NCBI GenBank assembly: GCA_027490225.1
Contig: JAIXYK010000040.1
Location: 17,520 to 81,519 of the forward strand
DNA: 64,000 nucleotides
Source: Bacteroidota bacterium
GTDB lineage: Bacteria > Bacteroidota > Bacteroidia > M30B66
Reading direction: 5' to 3'
Shown here: positions 20,291-31,696 of the stretch, piece by piece
Layout: every line of letters starts with the position of its first letter
How positions within the stretch are numbered: the stretch's first letter is position 1
Translations under genes and position numbers: made by a program
The notes under the pieces: model-generated
Told to the model about the DNA's origin: nothing
Database searches by the model: none
Seen by the model: the letters and a program-made list of their open reading frames with translations, nothing else

Positions 20291-20944
20291 TTAGCCTGGA
20301 ATTCTTGGCATTTGCTTATCGAGCATTGCAATTTGTTTCACCAATTCTTCTGTTTTTGGTTTTGCTGCTTTAGCTTTTCTATAATGGTCTTTAGCAACCT
20401 TATAATTGTTTCGTTGCATTTCTATAGAGCATAGCTGCAAGTGCGCGGCAGCAAGGTTTTCCTTATCTGGTAAACCTACTTGTATGGCTTCTATTAGATG
20501 CTTTCTTGCTTCTTTAGTGTCGCCTTTTCTTAATTGTACCATACCAAGTTGCAACAAGTTACTTCCACGAACATCTCCAACCAATGTGGAATTCGTTTTT
20601 AAGCTTTTTCGAATGTTGGCTTCTGCTTCGTCTAAATTATCAGTTGCTAAAGCTAAATTACTTTGCAACATATAATAACCCATTCTTATTGGTTTGAAAA
20701 GCAATTTTGGAAATTTAATGAGTTTCATGTATTTCATAGCTCCTTCAACATCGCCTTCAGTAACAGCTTCTTGTACCAATCGCATACTGCCCATCATGAA
20801 ATACAATAACAAAGAAATAAATGCTGCTATGTAGCAAAGCCAGGCCAAAACGGTGTCAACTTCCATATGGAAGAAAATTCCAAGAGCAATTAAGCCAATT
20901 ACAATTTGAATTCGGTATATAATGTAAATTCGTAAAAACTTCAT
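20291..20944 (-). CDS. Membrane-anchored TPR-like protein
   Basis: Two N-terminal TM segments followed by TPR-like helices ('LLQLGMVQLRKGDTKEARKHLIEAIQVG'). Confidence 0.7.
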   Translation of the reverse strand: MKFLRIYIIYRIQIVIGLIALGIFFHMEVDTVLAWLCYIAAFISLLLYFMMGSMRLVQEAVTEGDVEGAMKYMKLIKFPKLLFKPIRMGYYMLQSNLALATDNLDEAEANIRKSLKTNSTLVGDVRGSNLLQLGMVQLRKGDTKEARKHLIEAIQVGLPDKENLAAAHLQLCSIEMQRNNYKVAKDHYRKAKAAKPKTEELVKQIAMLDKQMPRIPG

Positions 20945-21057
20945 GTAGTTTATTTAAAAAAGCCTGCAAAAGTAATAGATTTTATTGTTCTTTCTTCCAT
21001 GAAAATAATGCAATTTAATGCTTCAAATTTCTACATTAGCCAGCTCAAAAGAATCGC

Positions 21058-22302
21058 ATGGCTTTAAGCAGAATTTGGTCTTTATTTATTCTTATTTCTA
21101 TTACAATAGCTGGTTATCAATGTTTTGTATTGGGGAATGAAGAGATATTTAGCAAAATGGTAACGGGTGCCGATACAGGAATTATCGACACTAGCACCAC
21201 AGCTGTAAATATTTGTATTCGCTTAATTGGAATCATGACCTTGTTTATGGGCTTGATGAGCATTGCTGAACGAGCCGGAGGAATAAGGTTGCTTTCACGT
21301 ATTATTGGACCATTCTTTTCTCGTTTGTTTCCAGAATTGCCACCAAATCATCCTGTTATGGGCCACATGATGATGAATTTTTCAGCGAATTTATTAGGAC
21401 TCGATAATGCAGCAACTCCATTTGGCATCAAAGCAATGGAAAGTTTACAAGAAATAAATCCAAATAAGGAAAGAGCAAGCAATCCGCAAATTATGTTTCT
21501 GTGTTTACATGCTTCGGGTTTAACCTTAATTCCCGTTTCTATTATTGCTGCCCGGGCATCATTGCATGCAACTAGTCCTACTGATATTTTTATTCCTTGT
21601 TTAATCGCAACTTTTGCCGCTACGGTTGCTGCATTAAGCATTGTTTCTATTAAACAAAAAATCAATTTATTTCAACCCGTAATTTTAGGCTGGATTGCAG
21701 GGATTTCGGCCTTAATAGCTGGAATTGTATTGTATATGATACGTTTGCCACACACAGAAGTGCAATCATTTTCAAGTGTGTTAAGTAATGGTATTATCTT
21801 ATTTATTTTTCTGGCAATTATTGGTGGTGGCTTTTACAAGAAAATAGATGTTTTCGATGCATTTGTTGCAGGTGCAAAGGGTGGTTTTGAAACGGCCGTT
21901 AAGATTATTCCATACTTAGTGGGCATGCTCGTAGCGATTAGTATGCTAAGAACTAGCGGCACTTTCGAAGTAATTATTGCGGGTTTTAAATCTGTATTTG
22001 AGGCTTTTGGCGCTGATACCAGATTTGTAGATGGAATTCCTACTGCATTGATTAAACCATTGAGCGGAAGCGGAGCCCGCGGAATGATGATAGATACCAT
22101 GCGCACATTTGGACCTGATTCTTTTGCAGGAAGATTGGCTTGTGTTTTACAAGGTTCATCCGATACTACTTTTTATGTTGTTGCAGTTTATTTTGGTGCC
22201 GTTGGAATTAAAAATACTAGATACACCATAGGTTCCATGTTATTGGCCGACCTAGTTGGAATTATAACTTCTGTGCTGCTAGCATATTTATTTTTCGGTT
22301 AA
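21058..22302 (+). CDS. Nucleoside recognition (Gate) domain membrane protein, SpmA/SpmB-like fusion
   Basis: 414 aa polytopic; 'MMNFSANLLGLDNAATPFGIKAMESLQEINP' and 'GSGARGMMIDTMRTFGPDSFAGRLACVLQGSSDTTFYVVAVYFGAVG' motifs. Confidence 0.85.
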   Translation: MALSRIWSLFILISITIAGYQCFVLGNEEIFSKMVTGADTGIIDTSTTAVNICIRLIGIMTLFMGLMSIAERAGGIRLLSRIIGPFFSRLFPELPPNHPVMGHMMMNFSANLLGLDNAATPFGIKAMESLQEINPNKERASNPQIMFLCLHASGLTLIPVSIIAARASLHATSPTDIFIPCLIATFAATVAALSIVSIKQKINLFQPVILGWIAGISALIAGIVLYMIRLPHTEVQSFSSVLSNGIILFIFLAIIGGGFYKKIDVFDAFVAGAKGGFETAVKIIPYLVGMLVAISMLRTSGTFEVIIAGFKSVFEAFGADTRFVDGIPTALIKPLSGSGARGMMIDTMRTFGPDSFAGRLACVLQGSSDTTFYVVAVYFGAVGIKNTRYTIGSMLLADLVGIITSVLLAYLFFG

Positions 22303-22356
22303 GAAAATCATCTCCATATTCTATTCGTTGTTTATGCAAAACAAAACCATTATTAA

Positions 22357-22887
22357 ATGAAAATGTTATTGATTACAGCATTGGCTAGTGTTTCTTTTTC
22401 ACTGGCATGCTCACAAAACAAAACTTCAGAAATAACTAATAAATCAACCCCAAAAATGGACAAGAATCCTTATTACTCTAGAACTGACACTGCGCATTTG
22501 AATGTTTCTAATGCAGATTGGAAAAAAGTATTGCCAAATGATGTGTATGAAATTTCGAGAGAAGCACAAACCGAATATGCATTTACAGGTAAATACTGGA
22601 ATTTTGAAGGTTTAGGAACTTATTATTGTGCCGCTTGTGGTAATTCGCTTTTTAAATCGGATGCGAAATTTGCAAGTAGCTGCGGTTGGCCAAGTTTTTA
22701 CGAAACCATCAGAAAAAACAGTGTGAGATATATTGATGATAATTCGCACGGAATGGTTAGAACTGAAGTGGTTTGTGGTAGATGCGATGGGCATTTAGGA
22801 CATATTTTTGACGATGGCCCTGCTCCAACTTACAAGCGTTTTTGCATGAATTCAGTGGTGTTGGATTTCGAACCAGACCAGAAATAA
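22357..22887 (+). CDS. msrB: Peptide-methionine (R)-S-oxide reductase MsrB with lipoprotein-type signal
   Basis: CAAC and CGRC zinc motifs, 'CGWPSFYE', catalytic 'RFCMNSVVLDF'; N-terminal lipobox-like SLAC. Confidence 0.92.
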   Translation: MKMLLITALASVSFSLACSQNKTSEITNKSTPKMDKNPYYSRTDTAHLNVSNADWKKVLPNDVYEISREAQTEYAFTGKYWNFEGLGTYYCAACGNSLFKSDAKFASSCGWPSFYETIRKNSVRYIDDNSHGMVRTEVVCGRCDGHLGHIFDDGPAPTYKRFCMNSVVLDFEPDQK

Positions 22888-22899
22888 AATTTAAATTAA

Positions 22900-23586
22900 A
22901 TGCCAGAAAAATCAACCATTGAAGCTTTAATTGAAGCTGAAAATAAAGCGAATGTATTATTTGATGAAGCTGCAAATAGAAATATATTTCGTGCTTATCA
23001 ATCTGAAAAACAAATAAATGAGGACCTTTATGCATTAGCCTTTGAGTTATTTGGAATTAAAAAATACTGGCACAAAAGAATTGTAAGGGCCGGAACAAAT
23101 ACTTTACATCCTTACAAAGAAAATCCTCCAGATTTAATTGTTCAAGAAGACGATATTTTATTTGTCGATTTTGGTCCTGTGTTCGATAAATGGGAAGCTG
23201 ATGTGGGGAAAACTTATGTAATTGGAAATGATTCCATTAAACTAAAATTACAAAATGACGTTTCCCAAGCTTGGCAAAAAACCCAACAATTTTACAAGCA
23301 AAACCCCGAAATTACAGGAGCTGAATTGTATCAGTATGTATGTAATTTAGCAAAAGATTTCGGTTGGCAATTTGGAAACATTCATTGCGGTCATTTAATT
23401 GGAGAATTTCCCCATGAAAGGATTGAAGGCGAATCAAAGATTAATTATTTACATCCCGATAATAATTTGTCTATGAATAAAAAAGGAATAAACGGAAACG
23501 AATTATTCTGGATTTTGGAAATTCATTTTGTTGATAATGATAAGCAATTTGGAGCTTTTCAGGAGTCTATTTTGTTGAAGAATTAA
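22900..23586 (+). CDS. M24 family metallopeptidase-like protein
   Basis: 'ILFVDFGPVFDKWEADVGKTYVIG', 'NIHCGHLIGEFPHERI', 'WILEIHFVDND' resemble the aminopeptidase P/MAP fold. Confidence 0.75.
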   Translation: MPEKSTIEALIEAENKANVLFDEAANRNIFRAYQSEKQINEDLYALAFELFGIKKYWHKRIVRAGTNTLHPYKENPPDLIVQEDDILFVDFGPVFDKWEADVGKTYVIGNDSIKLKLQNDVSQAWQKTQQFYKQNPEITGAELYQYVCNLAKDFGWQFGNIHCGHLIGEFPHERIEGESKINYLHPDNNLSMNKKGINGNELFWILEIHFVDNDKQFGAFQESILLKN

Positions 23587-23829
23587 TTTGATAAATCAAT
23601 ATTAATTTTTGTGAATGAAATAGATTAAGTTTTATAAATTGATTTGCTAATTGTTTTCTGAATTAATAAAAATTTCAGATTCGTTTTTTTGCAGCATTAT
23701 ATTAACTAATTGTTAAATTTTTGCAATTTTGTTCGGTTATTAAATTTTAATGAACATATAATCAAATAGTTATGTGTTGTTATGATTGAATTCAACTTTT
23801 TAATAGTAAAACCGAATTAAATTTTACAG

Positions 23830-23837
23830 TATGTTTG
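23830..23837 (+). promoter_or_regulatory. Candidate -7 promoter box TATGTTTG for the met leader/operon
   Basis: Fits TAnnTTTG; ATG of leader peptide 1 begins 5 nt after the box. No clear -33 element seen. Confidence 0.4.
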
Positions 23838-23842
23838 CACCC

Positions 23843-23917
23843 ATGATTCTTCAAACACTTTTATGTTGTCCTTGTATGATGCAGAAATGCAACAGGGCAA
23901 TGATATGTTTGAACTAA
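23843..23917 (+). CDS. Met/Cys-rich leader peptide 1 (MILQTLLCCPCMMQKCNRAMICLN)
   Basis: 24-codon ORF with 4 Met and 5 Cys codons including TGT TGT CCT TGT ATG ATG; followed by a terminator. In-frame upstream ATG at 23831 is possible. Confidence 0.7.
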   Translation: MILQTLLCCPCMMQKCNRAMICLN

Positions 23918-23936
23918 AAAAAATCAAACTTTTTCT

Positions 23937-23976
23937 AAAAGGCCCAATGCAATTTGCAAAGGGCCTTTTTCTTTTT
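23937..23976 (+). terminator. Attenuator terminator 1 of the met leader
   Basis: aaaaggccc aa tgca att tgca aa gggcctttt then tctttttac; 9 bp plus 4 bp stem and T-rich tail. Confidence 0.85.
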
Positions 23977-23995
23977 ACACCATTCGATAAATAAA

Positions 23996-24154
23996 ATGAC
24001 AAAAAATTCTAACAATCAATTATCAACTATAACTCAAAGGGAAAGATTAACTTCTGTTGATAGAATGATTGCATTTAAATCTATAAATATAAATATGATG
24101 ATGTGTTGTTGTATGCCTATAAACCGGCCGGAACAACTATATCACATAGCATAA
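23996..24154 (+). CDS. Met/Cys leader peptide 2 (52 aa, ...INMMMCCCMPINRPEQLYHIA)
   Basis: ATG ATG ATG TGT TGT TGT ATG run at 24095-24115 near the end of a short ORF, followed by a terminator before metY. Confidence 0.75.
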   Translation: MTKNSNNQLSTITQRERLTSVDRMIAFKSININMMMCCCMPINRPEQLYHIA

Positions 24155-24179
24155 GAATTTTGATTTTTGCTTTTTATAT

Positions 24180-24222
24180 AGCCCCTCCGGAAATAGTTCC
24201 AGAGGGGCTTTTTTGTTTTGTA
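24180..24222 (+). terminator. Attenuator terminator 2 of the met leader
   Basis: gcccctccggaa-atag-ttccagaggggc (one mismatch) followed by ttttttgttttgt. Confidence 0.9.
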
Positions 24223-24231
24223 ACCTTTTAA

Positions 24232-26592
<2,361 letters not shown>

Positions 26593-26611
<19 letters not shown>

Positions 26612-27819
26612 AAATAGGGCTATTTGGATTTGGAGTAGTTGGGCAGGGATTTTACCAACTCGCTAAATTAAGAGCCGCAGATACAATTGATATAATTCAA
26701 GTGGCTGTCAAAAATCCAGCAAAAGCGAGAAGTATTTCAATTTCTGAATTTACATTTAACTACAAAGAATTACTAAATAATCCTTCATTGCAATTAGTTG
26801 TTGAAGCCATAGATGATGAGCTTGCAGCATACGATATCGTAAAATCAGCACTTTCAAGAGGAATATCTGTAGTATCTGCTAATAAAAAATTGTTGGCCAA
26901 TCATTTAAGGGAATTCATAGAAATCAGTAACGCGTCTGGAGCTAAATTGCTGTATGAAGCTGCTGCAGCTGCTGCTATTCCTATAATTGGTTTATTGGAT
27001 GGCTATTTTAATGAAGAGCCGATTAAGAGAATTGAAGGAATTGTAAATGGAACAACAAACTATATTTTAACCAAAATGCAGAAAGAGCGTATTAAATTTA
27101 TTGATGCGCTGAAAGAAGCACAATCGCTCGGATTTGCAGAATCGAATCCCTCAAGTGATGTGGACGGATTTGATGCAAGTTATAAAATTACATTACTTAC
27201 TGCACAAGCTTTTGGAAGCATTATTGAACCAAATGAGGTTCTTCGTTATGGAATTCGTTTTATTTCCGAGGATGATATTTTTGAAGCTATTCAAAATAAT
27301 AGAGTTATAAAATTGATTGCAACAGCTATACATTCGGAAGATGGTTTAATAGTAACAGTTTTGCCCACTTTATTAAATAAATCTTATAATTTAGCATCAA
27401 TGTCTGCCGAATTTAATGCAATTAATTTGGAAGCTGAAGATAGCGGAAAGCATTTTTTTGTAGGAAAAGGAGCGGGCGCTTTACCAACAGGAGCAAGTAT
27501 TTTAAAAGATGTACTTCAAATAAGCAATAAAAAGTACTTGTATGGTAAATTATCCATTTTACCTCTTGAAATTAATCCTGTTTCTTATCAATTAGAATTA
27601 ATTATTTCGCATCCGTCAGATATTAAGATAGAAGATTTTAGAATTACTGAACAACAACTGTTATTGAATGGAAAAATAAAATCTAAAGGTTGGATAAATC
27701 TTAAAGTTTTGAAGCAATATTTACCAATATTTGAAGCTCAAGAAATTGGGATTCTTTCAACTGGAAATTTTAAGAAATCTGAGAAAAATCAAATTTATTA
27801 TGGTTTTTTAAGTCATTAA
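26593..27819 (+). CDS. hom: Homoserine dehydrogenase
   Basis: 'KIGLFGFGVVGQGFYQL', 'VVSANKKLLANHL', 'YEAAAAAAIPIIGLLDGYFNEEPIKRIEGIVNGTTNYILTKM', 'GAGALPTGASILKDVL'. Confidence 0.92.
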
Positions 27820-27891
27820 ATTCTAAATATTTTTTTTTGATTTCATTATACGTTTGATTTTCGGATATTTGACATCCATACAAGTATATAG

Positions 27892-28170
27892 ATGTTAATT
27901 ACCCTAAGACAACTGCAATATATAGCTGCCGTAGCTGAAACAGGAAGCTTTTCTAAAGCAGCTGAACTTTGTAATGCCGACCAAAGTACAGTAAGTCAGC
28001 AGATTAAAATTCTAGAATCAAAACTTAACATTGATATTTTTAATAGAGAATTTCAACCTATCGTTTTAACTCCAGAAGGTACAGAAATAGCTGGAAAAGC
28101 AAAAGAAATTTTAGAAAAGGTGGAAGATTTATTGAAGCCATTTAAAATCGCACCTAAGAAATACCAATAA
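27892..28170 (+). CDS. HTH-only LysR-like DNA-binding protein (92 aa)
   Basis: 'LRQLQYIAAVAETGSFSKAAELCNADQSTVSQQIKILESKLNIDIFNREFQPIVLTPEGTEIAGKAKEIL' is a LysR wHTH; ORF stops before any effector-binding domain. Confidence 0.85.
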   Translation: MLITLRQLQYIAAVAETGSFSKAAELCNADQSTVSQQIKILESKLNIDIFNREFQPIVLTPEGTEIAGKAKEILEKVEDLLKPFKIAPKKYQ

Positions 28171-28275
28171 GTAAATAATTGTCTTATTTTCAATATAATA
28201 AGTCGGAAGTATTGATATTAACCATACATCTGATTTGACGTTCATTTTGAATTTACTTTGCAAAAAATTTAAAAA

Positions 28276-29778
28276 ATGAGCACTTTAGAACAAGTTAATG
28301 TTGGAGTAGATTCCACCAAAGCAAATGAGGTTTTGGTTCCAATCACAGTTGCAAAAGGAGATGGTATTGGACCTGAAATTATGGATGCTACTTTAAAAAT
28401 CTTAAAAGCAGCAAATGCCCGCATTCAAATTGAAGAAATTGAAGTAGGTGAAAAAGTTTATTTAAGTGGCAATACATCTGGAATTGCCAAAGAATCTTGG
28501 GAATCATTAAGAAGAACCAAAGTTTTCTTGAAAGCACCAATTACAACTCCTCAGGGAGGCGGTTACAAAAGTTTAAATGTAACAACACGAAAAATGTTAG
28601 GATTGTATGCAAATATTCGCCCTACAATCTCTTATCATCCTTATGTTGATACTAAGCACCCTGTAATGGATTTGGTAATTGTTCGTGAAAATGAAGAAGA
28701 TTTATACGCAGGAATTGAGCACCAGCAAACAGATGAAGTAGTACAGTGTTTAAAGTTGATTTCTCGCCCAGGTTGCGAAAGAATTGTGCGTTATGCATTC
28801 GAATATGCAAAAAAATACAACCGCAAAAAAGTAACTTGCTTCACTAAAGACAATATCATGAAGCAAACGGATGGTTTATTCCACCAAGTTTTTGATGAAA
28901 TTGGTGCTGAATATCCAGAAATTGAGCAAGAACATTGGATCATCGACATTGGAGCAGCTAAATTGGCTGATTCTCCAGAAGCTTTTGATGTAATTGTTAC
29001 TTTGAATCTATATGGTGATATACTTTCAGACGTTGCTGCTCAAATTGCTGGTTCTGTTGGTCTAGCTGGTTCTGCAAATATTGGTGACCATTGTGCAATG
29101 TTTGAAGCAATTCATGGTTCTGCGCCTAGAAGAGCAGGACAAAATTTAGCAAACCCAAGTGGTTTGTTGCAAGGTGCTATCCAAATGTTAGTGCATATTA
29201 ACCAATCTGATGTTGCTACAACCATTCAAAATGCATGGTTAAAAACCTTGGAAGACGGCGTTCATACTTACGATATTTTTAAGGAAGGTGTAAGCAAGGA
29301 GAAAGTTGGAACGATAGAGTTTGCAGATGCTATTATTGCTAGATTAGGTCAGGTTCCTTCACAATTAAAAGAAGTAAAATACCTTACAATAGCTGATAAC
29401 ACAGGAAGAGACTTTAAATATGTACGCAGAGCTCCTATGAAAAAAGAATTGATGGGAGTAGATGTGATGGTACATTGGTCAGGTTCAGATCCTTCAGAAT
29501 TAGCTAGAATTGTAAATCAAGCTAACAATGATGCTATTGAGTTAAAAATGATTTCAAATAGAGGTATCATTGTATGGCCTTCTGGTTTCCCTGAAACATT
29601 TTGCACAGACCACTGGAGATTAAGATGTAAAGCGAAAGTTGATGGAAATACCATAACACATGCTAATATTGTGGATTTATTGAGCAGACTTTCAAATTTA
29701 GGAGTAGATTTCATTAAGACTGAAAATCTTTGCAGATTCGACGGTAAAGACGCTTGGTCATTAGGACAAGGACAATAA
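28276..29778 (+). CDS. icd: NADP-dependent isocitrate dehydrogenase
   Basis: 'PITVAKGDGIGPEIMDATLKIL', 'VIVRENEEDLYAGIEHQQTD', 'NLYGDILSDVAAQIAGSVGLAGSANIG', 'FEAIHGSAPRRAG'; ~500 aa long form. Confidence 0.9.
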   Translation: MSTLEQVNVGVDSTKANEVLVPITVAKGDGIGPEIMDATLKILKAANARIQIEEIEVGEKVYLSGNTSGIAKESWESLRRTKVFLKAPITTPQGGGYKSLNVTTRKMLGLYANIRPTISYHPYVDTKHPVMDLVIVRENEEDLYAGIEHQQTDEVVQCLKLISRPGCERIVRYAFEYAKKYNRKKVTCFTKDNIMKQTDGLFHQVFDEIGAEYPEIEQEHWIIDIGAAKLADSPEAFDVIVTLNLYGDILSDVAAQIAGSVGLAGSANIGDHCAMFEAIHGSAPRRAGQNLANPSGLLQGAIQMLVHINQSDVATTIQNAWLKTLEDGVHTYDIFKEGVSKEKVGTIEFADAIIARLGQVPSQLKEVKYLTIADNTGRDFKYVRRAPMKKELMGVDVMVHWSGSDPSELARIVNQANNDAIELKMISNRGIIVWPSGFPETFCTDHWRLRCKAKVDGNTITHANIVDLLSRLSNLGVDFIKTENLCRFDGKDAWSLGQGQ

Positions 29779-29797
29779 CTAGGCTTGTTATAAGTTT

Positions 29798-29834
29798 AAA
29801 ATGCTGCAACATTATCTGTTGCAGCATTTTTTTT
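29798..29834 (+). terminator. Rho-independent terminator downstream of icd
   Basis: aaaatgctgcaac-attatct-gttgcagcatttttttt perfect 13 bp stem. Confidence 0.92.
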
Positions 29835-29870
29835 GAAAATAACTTTCATTTTTTATTTCGAATAGCTTCT

Positions 29871-29878
29871 TATCTTTG
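29871..29878 (+). promoter_or_regulatory. Candidate -7 box TATCTTTG of the Kazal-domain gene
   Basis: Fits TAnnTTTG; ATG begins at 29885. Confidence 0.5.
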
Positions 29879-29884
29879 TGAAAT

Positions 29885-30373
29885 ATGCGTTTAACAGTAT
29901 TTTTTGCTTTTTTCTTCTGCACAACATTTTTACATTTACATGCCCAAACATTCGGCAACGTTTGCAAAGACTCAACTTTAGCCAGTTTTAATCAATGTTA
30001 TGGTACTCCATTTCAGCCAATTTGCGGTTGCGACGGAATAACATATAGAAATGAATGTGAGGCATTGGCAAAAGGTGTTTTATTATGGGGACAAGGACCA
30101 TGTGAAGCATTAGATTTTGATGTTAGACCCAATCCTTTAGTAGACATTGGATATTTGGATATTATAACAAAACAGACTTCAGATGTTCAAGTTTGGATTT
30201 TCGATATGTTTGCGAGGAATAAATATTATTTCAGGTATCCTTCGGTTTACGAACAGACAATATTTCCAGCTAATCTAGATGCCAGAGAATTTGGAAACGG
30301 TTTGTTTTTCGTTGTTTTAGAAACCAACGGTTTTTATAAAGTTAAACGAATATTGGTTAATCAATTAGATTAA
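29885..30373 (+). CDS. Secreted Kazal-type domain protein with T9SS-like C-terminus
   Basis: Signal peptide; 'CYGTPFQPICGCDGITYRNECEALAKGVLLWGQGPC' Kazal pattern; 'FDVRPNPLVDIGYLDI...FGNGLFFVVLETNGFYKVKRILV' sorting-domain-like tail. Confidence 0.8.
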   Translation: MRLTVFFAFFFCTTFLHLHAQTFGNVCKDSTLASFNQCYGTPFQPICGCDGITYRNECEALAKGVLLWGQGPCEALDFDVRPNPLVDIGYLDIITKQTSDVQVWIFDMFARNKYYFRYPSVYEQTIFPANLDAREFGNGLFFVVLETNGFYKVKRILVNQLD

Positions 30374-31696
30374 TCCCCTCGCTTTTAATTCAAGGTATTT
30401 ATTTACTGTATTCATTGATAAATCTTTGGGCTTGGTATAAATTACTTGGATGCCATGTATTTTCAATGTTTGTGAAAGTTGATATTTTGTGCTTACAAAC
30501 TTTTGAGCCATTGTTTGAATATAAATTTCCTCTAAATTGCTGGCATAACCAGCACTTAAATTACTCACCTCTTCATTTTCGAAAAATACAACAACTAATA
30601 AATGAAGTTTATTAAGCTTTCTAAGAATAGGCAACACTCGCTCTAATCCATATTGGCTTTCAAAATTTGTAAAGAAAAACAACAAACTCCTTTGCGAGAT
30701 TTTGTTGCGCACAGATGTATAAAGCAATTCATAATTCGATTCTAAATCCTGGTCTTTAATATGATACAATTTCTCTAAAACTTTTCTCAGTTGCCTACGA
30801 CTTTTATCAGCATTTAATACGTTTGCTTGTTTACTGTTGAAAGTTACAAGTCCAACTTTATCTTCTTTTTTTAAGGCAATATTTAGAATTACTAAGGAAG
30901 AATTAATAGAATAGTCCAATAAACTAAGTCCGTTAAAAGGCAATTGCATCACTCTACTAGTGTCTATTAAACAATAAATTTGTTGAGATTTTTCTTCTTG
31001 AAACTGATTCACCATCAATTTCCCTTTTCTACTTGTTGCCTTCCAATTTACATTTCTGTATTCATCGCCGTACACATATTCCTTTATTTGTTCGAACTCA
31101 TAGCTATGACCAATTCTGCGTAACTTTCTAATTCCTTGAATTGTGCTTATTTCTGAGAAAGTTTTTAATTCGAAATACCGCATTTCGGCTACTGAAGGAT
31201 AAACTGATACCTCTTTTTGAGCAGGAATAGTTATCCTTCTTGCCATTAATTTTAAGGCACTCATGGTAATCAATTGGATATCTCCAAAACTATAAACTCC
31301 TCTCGATAATGGTCTAATGAAATACTGCAAGTTTTTATATTCTCCTGCCGAAAATTTTGCACTCATATTGAAATCTCTTTTCTGCAGTTCTTCCGGTAAT
31401 TCATCAATAATTTCTACATTTAAATTAATTGATGAATGTGCTGTTAATTCAATATTAACAGGATTCTCGTAGCCTAAAGACATGATTTTGGGAAGTAATC
31501 TATTTGCTTCAAAGCGAATGTTTGTGGCGAATAATAAAACTAAATCAGTTATAGTAATTGCGATACTAATAGCAAGAAAAATCTTAGCAATTATTAGCAA
31601 CCATGGAAATGAAAATGCAAGAATAAATGCAAGTATATTAAGGGAAAATAACTTATATAAATTACTTCCTAATAATATGTTTTTTATTTGACGCAT
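30365..31696 (-). CDS. DUF58 domain protein
   Basis: 'EFEQIKEYVYGDEYRNVNWKATSRKGKLMVNQFQEEKSQQIYCLIDTSRVM' signature. Confidence 0.9.
   Translation of the reverse strand: MRQIKNILLGSNLYKLFSLNILAFILAFSFPWLLIIAKIFLAISIAITITDLVLLFATNIRFEANRLLPKIMSLGYENPVNIELTAHSSINLNVEIIDELPEELQKRDFNMSAKFSAGEYKNLQYFIRPLSRGVYSFGDIQLITMSALKLMARRITIPAQKEVSVYPSVAEMRYFELKTFSEISTIQGIRKLRRIGHSYEFEQIKEYVYGDEYRNVNWKATSRKGKLMVNQFQEEKSQQIYCLIDTSRVMQLPFNGLSLLDYSINSSLVILNIALKKEDKVGLVTFNSKQANVLNADKSRRQLRKVLEKLYHIKDQDLESNYELLYTSVRNKISQRSLLFFFTNFESQYGLERVLPILRKLNKLHLLVVVFFENEEVSNLSAGYASNLEEIYIQTMAQKFVSTKYQLSQTLKIHGIQVIYTKPKDLSMNTVNKYLELKARGLI

Noticed and set aside
23817-24002. Minus-strand 61-aa ORF over the met leader
   Set aside because: Runs through the inverted repeat of terminator 1 and has no protein-like features; antisense shadow of the leader.
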